NCBI GenBank assembly: GCA_017444545.1
Contig: JAFSWJ010000232.1
Span: 1-5,724, forward strand
Direction of reading: 5' to 3'
Source of the DNA: Lachnospiraceae bacterium
GTDB lineage: Bacteria > Bacillota > Clostridia > Lachnospirales > Lachnospiraceae
DNA: 5,724 nt
Shown in pieces: positions 1-5,706 of the stretch. A program made the translations under genes and the position numbers. The notes beneath the pieces are model-generated. The model was not told the DNA's origin. It searched no databases and saw only the letters and a list, made by a program, of their open reading frames with translations. The first letter of the stretch is position 1, and every line of letters begins with the position of its first letter.

Positions 1-1
1 T

Positions 2-2197
2 TATCTCTTGTGTACGGTGATATCGTGTGTGTTGCTGTACATGATGCTGACGATGATCAGGCAGCACAATGTGCTTCATATACTGTTTTTTATTTTTGTC
101 TGTATATCCAATTTCGGATATACGTTTCTTGCGCTGTCCAAAACGCTGGAGGAAGCGCTGCTTGCCAACAAAATACTGTATATATGCTCCTTCCTGCCAT
201 TTATCATGATCCTTTCAAATGCGCAGTTCTGCCGGGTACGGGTTCCGGGCTGGGCCATAACGGTGCTTGCGGCACTCAATGCCGTTCAGCTTTTCTTTAT
301 CAATACCATAGGCTATAACCGTCTTTATTATACTGATGTTTCGATAGGGGACTATAACGGGGTGACCTATCTGACAAAGAGCTACGGACCGGGGCATACC
401 TACTACATCATCCTGCTCTTTGTCCAGACCTTCCTGGCGTTTACGGTCATCATCTATTCGCTGAGGAGAAAAAAGAATACCACCTACAACACCATCCTGT
501 TTCTGGGATTTGGTATGATCTTCACCGTGATCCTCTACATCGTTGAAAGGAGGATCAAGCTGGAGATAGATCTGCTGCCGCTGGCCTATGTCATAAATGC
601 CATGGTCTACCTCATCGTGTCCTACAGAACGCAGCTTTACGGCATATCCTCGGGTATCATCTCGATCTACGAAAGACGAAAGAACTACGTGTGTATTTCG
701 CTTGACAGCAGTTTCAGGCTGATGGACTACAATGAGAATTCCAAAGAGCTTTTTCCCGAGATCGCGGAGGTTCATCTTGATACGGACAACTATCCCAAGG
801 ACAGTTCCCTCTACAGGAACATCATCATATGGGTGAAGGATATAGCATCAAAAGAAAACAGGGAGCAGGAGAGGATCATACCCATCGGGGAGTATATTTA
901 CCGTGCAACCGTGAGACTGCGGTATTCAAAGAGAGGGAAATTCACCGGCTATGTGGTTGAAATGGTGGATGATACCGAGTTCCAGAAAAACCTCAACATC
1001 ATGGAAAGGACCATGAAGGATCTGGACAAGGCCAGGGAGAGTGCGATCCGTGCCAGCCATGCCAAGTCCGATTTCATGGCAAATATGTCCCACGAGATCC
1101 GTACGCCCATAAATGCCATCGTGGGCATGGACGAGATGATCCTCAAGGAGTCAAAGGAAAAGAATATCCTGGAGTACGCCGGATATATCAGCGAAGCAGG
1201 AAACCAGCTCCTGTCTCTTGTAAATGACATACTCGATTTTGAAAAGATCGAGGCCGGAAAGCTGTCTCTGACTGAGGGTGAATATTCCCTGGGACGCATC
1301 ATCAGGACAGTCTACCAGATGATGCATACAAAGGCGGACAATAAGGGTATTGAGTTCATGGTAAAGGCAGACCATCATCTGCCGGACGGATATTTCGGAG
1401 ATGAAAACCGTATCCGCCAGATCCTCATCAATCTCATTTCAAACGGCATCAAATATACGCCCAAGGGCTCTGTGACCCTGTCTGTTTCAGGATATATGAC
1501 AGGAGATGATATGGCGGAGCTTCACTTTGAGATCAGGGATACGGGTATAGGAATCAAAGAGGAGGACATGGAAAGGATCTATGACTCCTTTGAAAGAGTG
1601 GACAGCAGGCGAAACAGGAATGTTGAGGGGACAGGCCTGGGTCTTGCGATTACGAGAGAACTTGTAAAAAAGATGGAAGGAAGGATAGAGGCTTCCTCAA
1701 AATACGGAAAGGGATCGGCCTTCACTGTGCTCATACCTCAAAAGGTAACGGACAAAAAGCCCTTGGGAGAGTGGCAGCGCTCAGAGATAGTCAAGGATGA
1801 GGGGGTGGAAAGGATCACCATCAATTCCCCGGACATGAGGGTCCTTGCCGTGGACGATATGCCCTTAAACCTGGTGGTCATCGAAAAGTTCCTTTCCATG
1901 TCAAAGCTTCAGCTGGATACCGCATCCTCTGCACGTGATGCTCTGAAGCTGATCTCGGAAAATGATTATGATGTCGTGCTGATGGATCATTTCATGCCTG
2001 AGATGGACGGCGTCGAGGCTTTGCAGGAGATCCGTGCCATGGGAGGCAAATATGAGACCCTGCCGGTCATCGCCATCACGGCAAATGCCATAGCCGGCTC
2101 AAAGGAGGAGTACCTGTCCATGGGCTTTGCCGATTATCTCAGCAAGCCCGTTGAGTACAACGCCCTCATCGACATCCTCCTGCGGTACTGCCCGTAA
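2..2197 (+). CDS. Hybrid sensor histidine kinase, 7TM sensor + HisKA + HATPase + receiver (5' partial)
   Basis: Membrane sensor kinase that autophosphorylates on His and passes the phosphate to its own receiver domain. The frame is open to the window edge, so the true start lies upstream; the first in-window start codon is a TTG at nt 8, and residues are numbered from it. Seven hydrophobic segments are seen (about 1-17, which looks cut, 22-42, 54-72, 81-101, 131-152, 161-179, 188-206), as in the HisKA_7TM sensor family. A PAS-like region (about 225-325) and a short helical linker follow. HisKA carries phospho-acceptor H362 in SHEIRTP. HATPase shows the N box (N475, N479), G1 DTGIGI (D511), the F box YDSFERVD and G2 GTGLGL (541-546). 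The receiver has acidic D616/D617, phospho-acceptor D660 in LMDHFMPEMDG, T691 and K713. All key residues are present, so it should be active. There is no Hpt or DNA-binding output domain, so phosphate must go to an unseen partner or the receiver itself is the output. The ligand is unknown. It ends with TAA. Confidence 0.95.
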   Translation, partial: YLLCTVISCVLLYMMLTMIRQHNVLHILFFIFVCISNFGYTFLALSKTLEEALLANKILYICSFLPFIMILSNAQFCRVRVPGWAITVLAALNAVQLFFINTIGYNRLYYTDVSIGDYNGVTYLTKSYGPGHTYYIILLFVQTFLAFTVIIYSLRRKKNTTYNTILFLGFGMIFTVILYIVERRIKLEIDLLPLAYVINAMVYLIVSYRTQLYGISSGIISIYERRKNYVCISLDSSFRLMDYNENSKELFPEIAEVHLDTDNYPKDSSLYRNIIIWVKDIASKENREQERIIPIGEYIYRATVRLRYSKRGKFTGYVVEMVDDTEFQKNLNIMERTMKDLDKARESAIRASHAKSDFMANMSHEIRTPINAIVGMDEMILKESKEKNILEYAGYISEAGNQLLSLVNDILDFEKIEAGKLSLTEGEYSLGRIIRTVYQMMHTKADNKGIEFMVKADHHLPDGYFGDENRIRQILINLISNGIKYTPKGSVTLSVSGYMTGDDMAELHFEIRDTGIGIKEEDMERIYDSFERVDSRRNRNVEGTGLGLAITRELVKKMEGRIEASSKYGKGSAFTVLIPQKVTDKKPLGEWQRSEIVKDEGVERITINSPDMRVLAVDDMPLNLVVIEKFLSMSKLQLDTASSARDALKLISENDYDVVLMDHFMPEMDGVEALQEIRAMGGKYETLPVIAITANAIAGSKEEYLSMGFADYLSKPVEYNALIDILLRYCP

Positions 2198-2200
2198 AAT

Positions 2201-2237
2201 GCGTATCACAGGGACGGTTCTCTGTAACGCTTTTCGG
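2201..2237 (+). terminator. Repeat A1: palindromic repeat, likely terminator of the kinase gene
   Basis: The repeat starts 3 nt after the kinase stop codon. Outer arms GCGT (2201-2204) and ACGC (2227-2230) pair, inner positions pair partly with G-T wobbles, and the core is AGGGACGGTTCTCTG. TTTT (2231-2234) follows at once, giving a hairpin plus T-run as in an intrinsic terminator. The T-run is short and the stem has mismatches, so efficiency is uncertain. The unit recurs as A2 about 85 nt downstream. Confidence 0.5.
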
Positions 2238-2264
2238 TGGGACAGGGGACGTATCTCTGTCCCA
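2238..2264 (+). repeat. Repeat B: 27-nt palindromic repeat
   Basis: Perfect 8-nt terminal arms TGGGACAG (2238-2245) and CTGTCCCA (2257-2264) enclose GGGACGTATCT, which adds further G-C and G-T pairs. It begins directly after the 3' end of A1. A nearly exact reverse complement (B', 2424-2450) differs at one base, so the two are inverted copies about 160 nt apart. It is a REP-like or MITE-like small palindrome; no transposase is nearby. Confidence 0.75.
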
Positions 2265-2280
2265 AAATTATGTCGACTCA

Positions 2281-2324
2281 AATGAGTGTATCACGGGGAC
2301 GGTTCTCTGTTACACTTTTTCGGG
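2281..2324 (+). terminator. Repeat A2: second copy of A-type repeat, terminator-like hairpin with T-run
   Basis: This is a direct copy of A1, sharing GTATCAC, GGGACGGTTCTCTG and TTTTCGG. Outer arms GTGTA (2286-2290) pair with TACAC (2311-2315) and are followed by TTTTT (2316-2320). Compared with A1, one outer pair is C-G there and T-A here, so the sequence changed while pairing was kept. It could act as a second terminator for the kinase transcript. Confidence 0.55.
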
Positions 2325-2353
2325 ATTGCGGCGTAAAATGCAGGCGGGATCTG

Positions 2354-2380
2354 GTGTTACACAGAACCGTCCCCTGTAAC
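2354..2380 (-). repeat. Repeat A2': inverted copy of the A-type repeat
   Basis: Read on the minus strand, this carries the GGGGACGGTTCT core with outer arms GTTACA (2356-2361 on +) and TGTAAC (2375-2380), a perfect 6-bp palindromic end. It faces A2 at about 40 nt, so A2 and A2' could also pair with each other. It has no T-run on the + strand. Confidence 0.65.
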
Positions 2381-2423
2381 GAACGGGACATGATTTCGCA
2401 GGATTTGAAAGTTAACATAAAAC

Positions 2424-2450
2424 TGGGACAGAGAAACGTCCCCTGTCCCA
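2424..2450 (-). repeat. Repeat B': inverted copy of repeat B, just before the next ribosome binding site
   Basis: Arms TGGGACAG (2424-2431) and CTGTCCCA (2443-2450) are perfect. The whole 27 nt is the reverse complement of repeat B with one difference (A at 2435 where T is expected). The hairpin ends 3 nt before the AGGAG site of the next gene, so it would sit in that gene's leader RNA if transcription starts upstream. Confidence 0.75.
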
Positions 2451-2453
2451 AAA

Positions 2454-2458
2454 AGGAG
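2454..2458 (+). promoter_or_regulatory. Ribosome binding site deciding the start of the GDP-sugar SDR
   Basis: AGGAG at 2454-2458 lies 3 nt before ATG 2462 and 6 nt before ATG 2465. The normal spacing favours the second ATG. The frame is also open upstream to a GTG at 2237, but that stretch is repeat sequence. Confidence 0.8.
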
Positions 2459-2464
2459 AAAATG

Positions 2465-3415
2465 ATGAAAGTTCTGGTTACCGGCGGGACCGGCATGGTC
2501 GGCTCCCACTTCATGAACAGCTACAAAAAGGATGGAGCCGTGGTTTACGGCATAGCACGAAACAGCGCTTCAAGCCGCATGGCAGCGGTCCCAGACCCTT
2601 CGATCATCCGCTGCGACATCCTCGAGCGCGACAGGCTCATGTCGATCATAAAGGATCTGAGCCCTGACATCATCATCCACATGGCAGCCCAGGCCTTCAA
2701 CGGGGATTCCTGGAACTGCGAGTATGTGACTCATAATACAAACTACCAGGGTACATTAAACGTCTTGTACTGTGCAAAGGAACTGAAGGATTCGGGAAAG
2801 GATGTAAAGGTCCTGCTTGCCTGCTCATCCGCGGAATACGGAAATATCACTCCTGAGGACTGTCCCTTAAAGGAGGACAGACTGCTGACCCCCTGGACAC
2901 CCTACGGGGTTTCAAAGGTCGGGGTGGAAATGCTCGGACGTCAGTATTTTTTGAATTTTGGTCTGCCGGTCTTTCTGCCCCGTATGTTCATCCATGTGGG
3001 TACGGGACATCCGCCCGCAACTGCGATCCAGAATTTTGCCCGCCAGCTGGCCCTGATCAAAAAAGGTGTCATAGAGCCTGAGATCCACGTTGGAAATCTG
3101 GAGACTGCACGGGACTTCATCGATGTCAGGGACGGTGTCGCCGCCATGAGGATCCTCATGGAAAAGGGGGAGCCGGGTGTGCCTGTAAACATATGCACCG
3201 GCAAAGCCTGGAAGATCTCCGAGATCCTCGACATGCTGGTTGAGATATCGGGGACAGATGCAAAGGTGGTTTCCGACAAAAAGCTTTTCAGGGTGGCGGA
3301 TGAACCACTCCTTTTGGGAGACAACACCAGGATCTCAGCTCTGGGCTTTGTGCCGCAATACACCATGCACCAGACCCTCACCGATGTATTCAACGACTGG
3401 ATGGGCAGGATCTGA
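2465..3415 (+). CDS. GDP-sugar short-chain dehydrogenase (GDP-mannose 4,6-dehydratase / GDP-4-keto-6-deoxymannose reductase-like)
   Basis: Cytoplasmic NAD(P)-dependent extended SDR of 316 aa, about the normal length. The Rossmann motif GGTGMVG is at residues 7-13, followed by the HMAAQAF strand typical of this family. The catalytic set is complete: S121/S122 in CSSAEYG and Y147xxxK151 in PYGVSK. The C-terminal half has LPRMFIHVGTGH, the ARDFIDVRD motif (from residue 215), a NICTGK segment, and LLLGDNTRI near the end, which bind nucleotide sugar in GDP-mannose dehydratases and in Rmd-type reductases. From recalled family sequences the C-terminal half resembles Rmd (GDP-6-deoxy-lyxo-4-hexulose reductase, making GDP-D-rhamnose), but LLLGD also recalls Gmd, so I give no symbol. 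The likely role is a precursor for capsule or surface glycan. No glycosyltransferase or other sugar gene lies beside it here. ATG 2462 is an alternative start giving one extra Met. It ends with TGA. Confidence 0.93.
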   Translation: MKVLVTGGTGMVGSHFMNSYKKDGAVVYGIARNSASSRMAAVPDPSIIRCDILERDRLMSIIKDLSPDIIIHMAAQAFNGDSWNCEYVTHNTNYQGTLNVLYCAKELKDSGKDVKVLLACSSAEYGNITPEDCPLKEDRLLTPWTPYGVSKVGVEMLGRQYFLNFGLPVFLPRMFIHVGTGHPPATAIQNFARQLALIKKGVIEPEIHVGNLETARDFIDVRDGVAAMRILMEKGEPGVPVNICTGKAWKISEILDMLVEISGTDAKVVSDKKLFRVADEPLLLGDNTRISALGFVPQYTMHQTLTDVFNDWMGRI

Positions 3416-3429
3416 GCACGGGAGAATCA

Positions 3430-3460
3430 TTGACACTTATGGTATAATTGTTCATATACA
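3430..3460 (+). promoter_or_regulatory. Promoter region before the small membrane-protein pair
   Basis: A perfect extended -10, TGGTATAAT, lies at 3440-3448. A perfect TTGACA lies at 3430-3435, but only 7 nt before that TATAAT, so the two cannot serve one promoter. TTGACA could instead pair with CATATA (3453-3458, 17-nt spacer) or TATACA (3455-3460, 19-nt spacer), both weak -10s. The extended -10 is the better candidate and would start transcription near 3455, giving a leader of about 30 nt. Confidence 0.6.
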
Positions 3461-3470
3461 TCTTGTTTTG

Positions 3471-3477
3471 AAGGAGG
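3471..3477 (+). promoter_or_regulatory. Strong ribosome binding site
   Basis: AAGGAGG is a near-perfect Shine-Dalgarno, 7 nt before ATG 3485. It fixes the start of the 131-aa membrane protein and suggests efficient translation. Confidence 0.85.
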
Positions 3478-3484
3478 TTTTATT

Positions 3485-3880
3485 ATGGCTTGTTTTCTGG
3501 TTTCAGCTGCTGAAGCAGCAATAGTTACAGCGGTCGAAAAGAACGCTGAGAAAAAAGAATCACAAAATGAAGGACATGTTGAGGTGAAGGAGACAAAGAT
3601 CCCTCTTTCAAGAAAGCTGAAATGGCTCACCTATCTGCTTTGGGGCGGAGTTGCCATGCTTGCCTTTGAGCATATATGGCACGGAGAAGTTACACCCTTC
3701 TTTCCTTTTCTCACGGCTATGAACAGTCCCGAGGATACAGCGGAAATGCTGCATGAGATGGCAACGGCCGGTGTCGGTATGGCAGTACTGCTTACCGGCG
3801 TATGGGCAGGAATGTGTGCCGTGGCTGACCGCATAGTGAAGCGTGCAGACAATTCCAAAACAGAGGAGGAGACGATCTGA
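3485..3880 (+). CDS. Small membrane protein of unknown function (131 aa)
   Basis: I do not recognise a named family. The N-terminus (residues 2-17, ACFLVSAAEAAIVTAV) is a hydrophobic or amphipathic helix. A highly charged linker with many Lys and Glu follows (18-45), then membrane segments at about 47-62 and 94-113, and a charged tail (114-131). Between the two segments is an aromatic, His-containing loop: FEHIWHGE (H63, H66), PFFPF, and MLHEM (H90). The His and Glu near the membrane edges could bind a metal or cofactor, but this is only a guess. The start is fixed by AAGGAGG 7 nt upstream. Its TGA shares one base with the ATG of the next gene, so the two are translated together and probably form one complex. 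The AGGAGGA that serves the next gene is inside this gene's last codons (3864-3870). Confidence 0.9.
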   Translation: MACFLVSAAEAAIVTAVEKNAEKKESQNEGHVEVKETKIPLSRKLKWLTYLLWGGVAMLAFEHIWHGEVTPFFPFLTAMNSPEDTAEMLHEMATAGVGMAVLLTGVWAGMCAVADRIVKRADNSKTEEETI

Positions 3881-4188
3881 TGACTCTACTGATAATGGTT
3901 TTTGCAGCAGTGACCGTCACCGTGAAATGGTATACGAGAAAGGATGATTCCATGAAGCTGGGGATCCTGTGCTTCCTCTACTGGGGAGCATCGATCATGT
4001 GGCTTGTGGATGCTTTGTTTGAATACGCGGAGCTCCGGGCTGATTATTTTTCACCTGCTCTTGAGGATATGGTAAATGACACCTTCCTCGGTCTTTCGGC
4101 GGTGGCCTTTGGTCTTGTGATCTGGCTTGTAAGACTGCTTGTCACGGATCCGAGGGGTTCGGTGAGACGGATGCTGAAGCAATCCTGA
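3880..4188 (+). CDS. Small membrane protein of unknown function (102 aa), coupled to the upstream gene
   Basis: No named family recognised. Three hydrophobic segments are seen at about 1-16, 26-46 and 67-88, with a basic C-terminal tail (RGSVRRMLK). The middle segment FLYWGASIMWLVDALFEYAE has aromatic residues and acidic residues (D44, E48, E51) at the end of the helix, followed by a polar loop. The order WG-rich helix, acidic/aromatic loop, second helix resembles that of the upstream 131-aa protein (LLWGGVAML...), so they may be distant relatives, though identity is low. ATG 3880 overlaps the upstream TGA by one base and has AGGAGGA (3864-3870) 9 nt before it, so the two are translationally coupled. 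The gene ends with TGA 2 nt before the downstream repeat array. Confidence 0.88.
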   Translation: MTLLIMVFAAVTVTVKWYTRKDDSMKLGILCFLYWGASIMWLVDALFEYAELRADYFSPALEDMVNDTFLGLSAVAFGLVIWLVRLLVTDPRGSVRRMLKQS

Positions 4189-4190
4189 AT

Positions 4191-4275
4191 GAATCGGGGG
4201 ACAGTTCTCCCGAATCGGGGGGACAGTTCTCCCGAATCGGGGGACAGTTCTCCTGAATTGGGGGACAGTTCTCCT
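4191..4275 (+). repeat. Tandem array of four direct short repeats
   Basis: Four back-to-back units of 21, 22, 21 and 21 nt (4191-4211, 4212-4233, 4234-4254, 4255-4275) share GAATCGGGGGACAGTTCTCC with few changes: one extra G in unit 2, GAATTG in unit 4, and last base C in units 1-2 against T in units 3-4. It begins 2 nt after the stop of the preceding gene. The core GGGGACAGTTCTC is the same family as the repeats at 2201-2450. Confidence 0.9.
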
Positions 4276-4311
4276 GTTTCGTGAAAAGCCAAAACAGGAG
4301 AACCGTCCCCC
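4260..4311 (+). other. Long hairpin joining the direct and inverted arrays
   Basis: The last direct unit with its extension (4260-4279) pairs with the first inverted unit (4292-4311): 20-nt arms, 19 paired, one A-C mismatch (4267 with 4304), and a 12-nt loop (4280-4291). No T-run follows, so it is not a normal intrinsic terminator. It could slow polymerase, protect the 3' end of the small-protein mRNA, or form a cruciform. Confidence 0.8.
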
Positions 4312-4370
4312 TTATAAGGAAAACAGGAGAACCGTCCCCCTGATAAGGAAAACAGGAGAACCGTCCCCTT
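4291..4370 (-). repeat. Tandem array of three inverted short repeats
   Basis: Units start at 4291, 4320 and 4349, a period of 29 nt. Each has AAAACAGGAGAACCGTCCCC; the first two continue with CCTTATAAGG and CCTGATAAGG before the next unit. They are the reverse complement of the 4191-4275 units, except that all three read CCGTCC where a perfect complement would read CTGTCC. The stretch from 4371 to 4395 that follows shows no clear promoter or strong ribosome binding site. Confidence 0.9.
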
Positions 4371-4395
4371 GAATATTAAAGAAAGCGAACACTGA

Positions 4396-5706
4396 ATGAA
4401 CATTGCAACAGTCGAAAACATAGTAATGCTGTTATCGGCCGTCACAGGTCTATTCATCAGCGTCTTTCGTTATATAGAAACCCCGAAGAGGGGATGGCTC
4501 TATGTTACGGGTTTCTTTCTTGCGCATTTCCTGAGCGATTATTACTGGGCGGCATACACCTTCATCATACATGATGATCCGGATGTATCCGCCCTTATGG
4601 CATATTTTGGATGGAATGTGGCTTTTGCTCTCCTGATGGCAGCAGCCATTCACATGCGCGATCCCGCATCAAAAAAACTCTTTCATCCGCTGGTCTTTCT
4701 TCCAATTCCGTTAAATATCGCACAGGTCATACTTTATCTGCAGTATGGCGGCTATTTTAACAATATCTGGCAGGGAACCTGCCTGACCATTGCCGAATGT
4801 GTCTGTGTGCAGTCACTCCTTTATTATGCAAAAAACAGAAAAGAAGGTGCGAAGCTTCCCTTATTCAATACGCTCGCTCTCAGCTACATCCTCATGGAAT
4901 TTTCCATGTGGACCATCAGCTGTTTTCATTATCCCGACTGGAAATTGGATCCATACTACGTGCTTGAATTTGCCGGATATATTACCATAGTTTTTTTGGC
5001 TGAGGCTGTCGGAAGAGATTACAGGAACCGGGGTGTGGTGACAGGCCGGATGACCGTCAACGGTATGAGGCTTCGAATGCTTTTGCAGATCACGGCGTCC
5101 ATCATCATATTCGGAGGATGTATCGGCGGTCTTCAGATAGCATCCTGGATGAAAGACAGCATCCCGGAGGGCGCAGAGGACGGTTACGGCAGTATAGCCG
5201 TCACTCTCTTTGTGATATCGGTAGTGCTCGCCGCTCTGATAGGCATCCTGATGTTCTTCATCTCGGTCAGATACAAAAAAATGCGATCTGTTGAAAATGA
5301 AGATGATATGAGGAGCAGCCGCACAGGCTTCATCACTACGGTGATCCTGTCCTTTGTGCTCATGTGCATATCAGTGATCTTTACCTCGAGGCTTATCTAC
5401 AGGGTTTCCGTGGATGGTGTGCGCGAATCCGGAGAGGACACCACAAGGCTTGTTGCCGCCGAAATTGAAAACCACCTTGCGGCTGCTTCAGCAGCTCTGG
5501 AGGTTACGTCGGATACCGTGGAGACCATGATGAAAAGAGGAGAGTCTCAGGAAAAACTCCTCATCTTTCTGACGGATCAGACGGATAATCAAAAAAAATT
5601 TTTTGAAGATGATATGACCGGTCTCTACGGTCTCATTCGCGGTGAATACATGGACGGTCTGGGATGGGAGCCGCCGGAAGGCTATGATCCCACCACCAGG
5701 GACTGA
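4396..5706 (+). CDS. Membrane sensor with Cache domain, interrupted by in-frame TGA (N-terminal part, probable pseudogene or recoded)
   Basis: Large membrane sensor, probably the front half of a kinase-type or other signalling protein. About ten membrane segments are seen: seven in the first block (about 5-24, 33-55, 66-85, 97-116, 126-144, 157-176, 187-204), then 227-247, 267-290 and 311-334. From about 340 an outward-facing Cache (dCache_1-like) domain begins: a long helix AAEIENHLAAASAALEVTSD, then TGLYGLIRGEYMDG (408-421) and W-x-PPEGYDPTTRD (424-436). The next codon is TGA. In the family as I recall it, this motif continues RDWY with an alanine a few residues on; here the codons after TGA read Y-I-H-A-K-K, in register. 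The expected Trp is therefore replaced by a stop (TGG to TGA, one base). As read it lacks most of the ligand domain and any output domain. ATG 4396 is the only close start: an in-frame TGA (4393-4395) is directly before it. The ribosome binding site is weak. Confidence 0.88.
   Translation: MNIATVENIVMLLSAVTGLFISVFRYIETPKRGWLYVTGFFLAHFLSDYYWAAYTFIIHDDPDVSALMAYFGWNVAFALLMAAAIHMRDPASKKLFHPLVFLPIPLNIAQVILYLQYGGYFNNIWQGTCLTIAECVCVQSLLYYAKNRKEGAKLPLFNTLALSYILMEFSMWTISCFHYPDWKLDPYYVLEFAGYITIVFLAEAVGRDYRNRGVVTGRMTVNGMRLRMLLQITASIIIFGGCIGGLQIASWMKDSIPEGAEDGYGSIAVTLFVISVVLAALIGILMFFISVRYKKMRSVENEDDMRSSRTGFITTVILSFVLMCISVIFTSRLIYRVSVDGVRESGEDTTRLVAAEIENHLAAASAALEVTSDTVETMMKRGESQEKLLIFLTDQTDNQKKFFEDDMTGLYGLIRGEYMDGLGWEPPEGYDPTTRD

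Noticed and set aside
215..775. Minus-strand open frame of 186 codons
   Set aside because: It is antisense to the kinase's membrane and PAS region, whose frame shows clear domain motifs, and it has no recognisable domain of its own.
2390..2418. Promoter for the GDP-sugar enzyme gene (TTGAAA, TAACAT)
   Set aside because: The candidate hexamers do not have workable spacing, so no promoter can be supported from sequence.
2237..2461. Upstream extension of the GDP-sugar enzyme frame to a GTG at 2237
   Set aside because: The added 75 codons are made of palindromic repeats A2, A2' and B'. The Rossmann motif starts right after ATG 2465, which has a good AGGAG, and family length fits the short form.
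2941..3393. Minus-strand open frame of 150 codons
   Set aside because: It lies wholly inside the GDP-sugar enzyme gene in antisense, with no domain or ribosome binding site.
4260..4311. Intrinsic terminator for the small-protein unit
   Set aside because: The hairpin is strong but is followed by GTTATAAGG-like repeat sequence and not a T-run, so I list it only as a hairpin.
4191..4370. CRISPR array
   Set aside because: Units are joined with no unique spacers of constant length, orientation reverses midway, and there are no cas genes.
4044..4457. Minus-strand open frame of 137 codons across the repeat array
   Set aside because: Its protein is a translation of the repeats (recurring GELSP units) plus antisense of two real genes.
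5704..5706. UGA read as Trp, or as selenocysteine
   Set aside because: Trp is encoded by TGG in every gene here and other genes end on TGA. Selenocysteine does not replace this Trp in families I know, and only 18 nt after the codon are visible, so no SECIS can be judged. Nonsense mutation or error is simpler.
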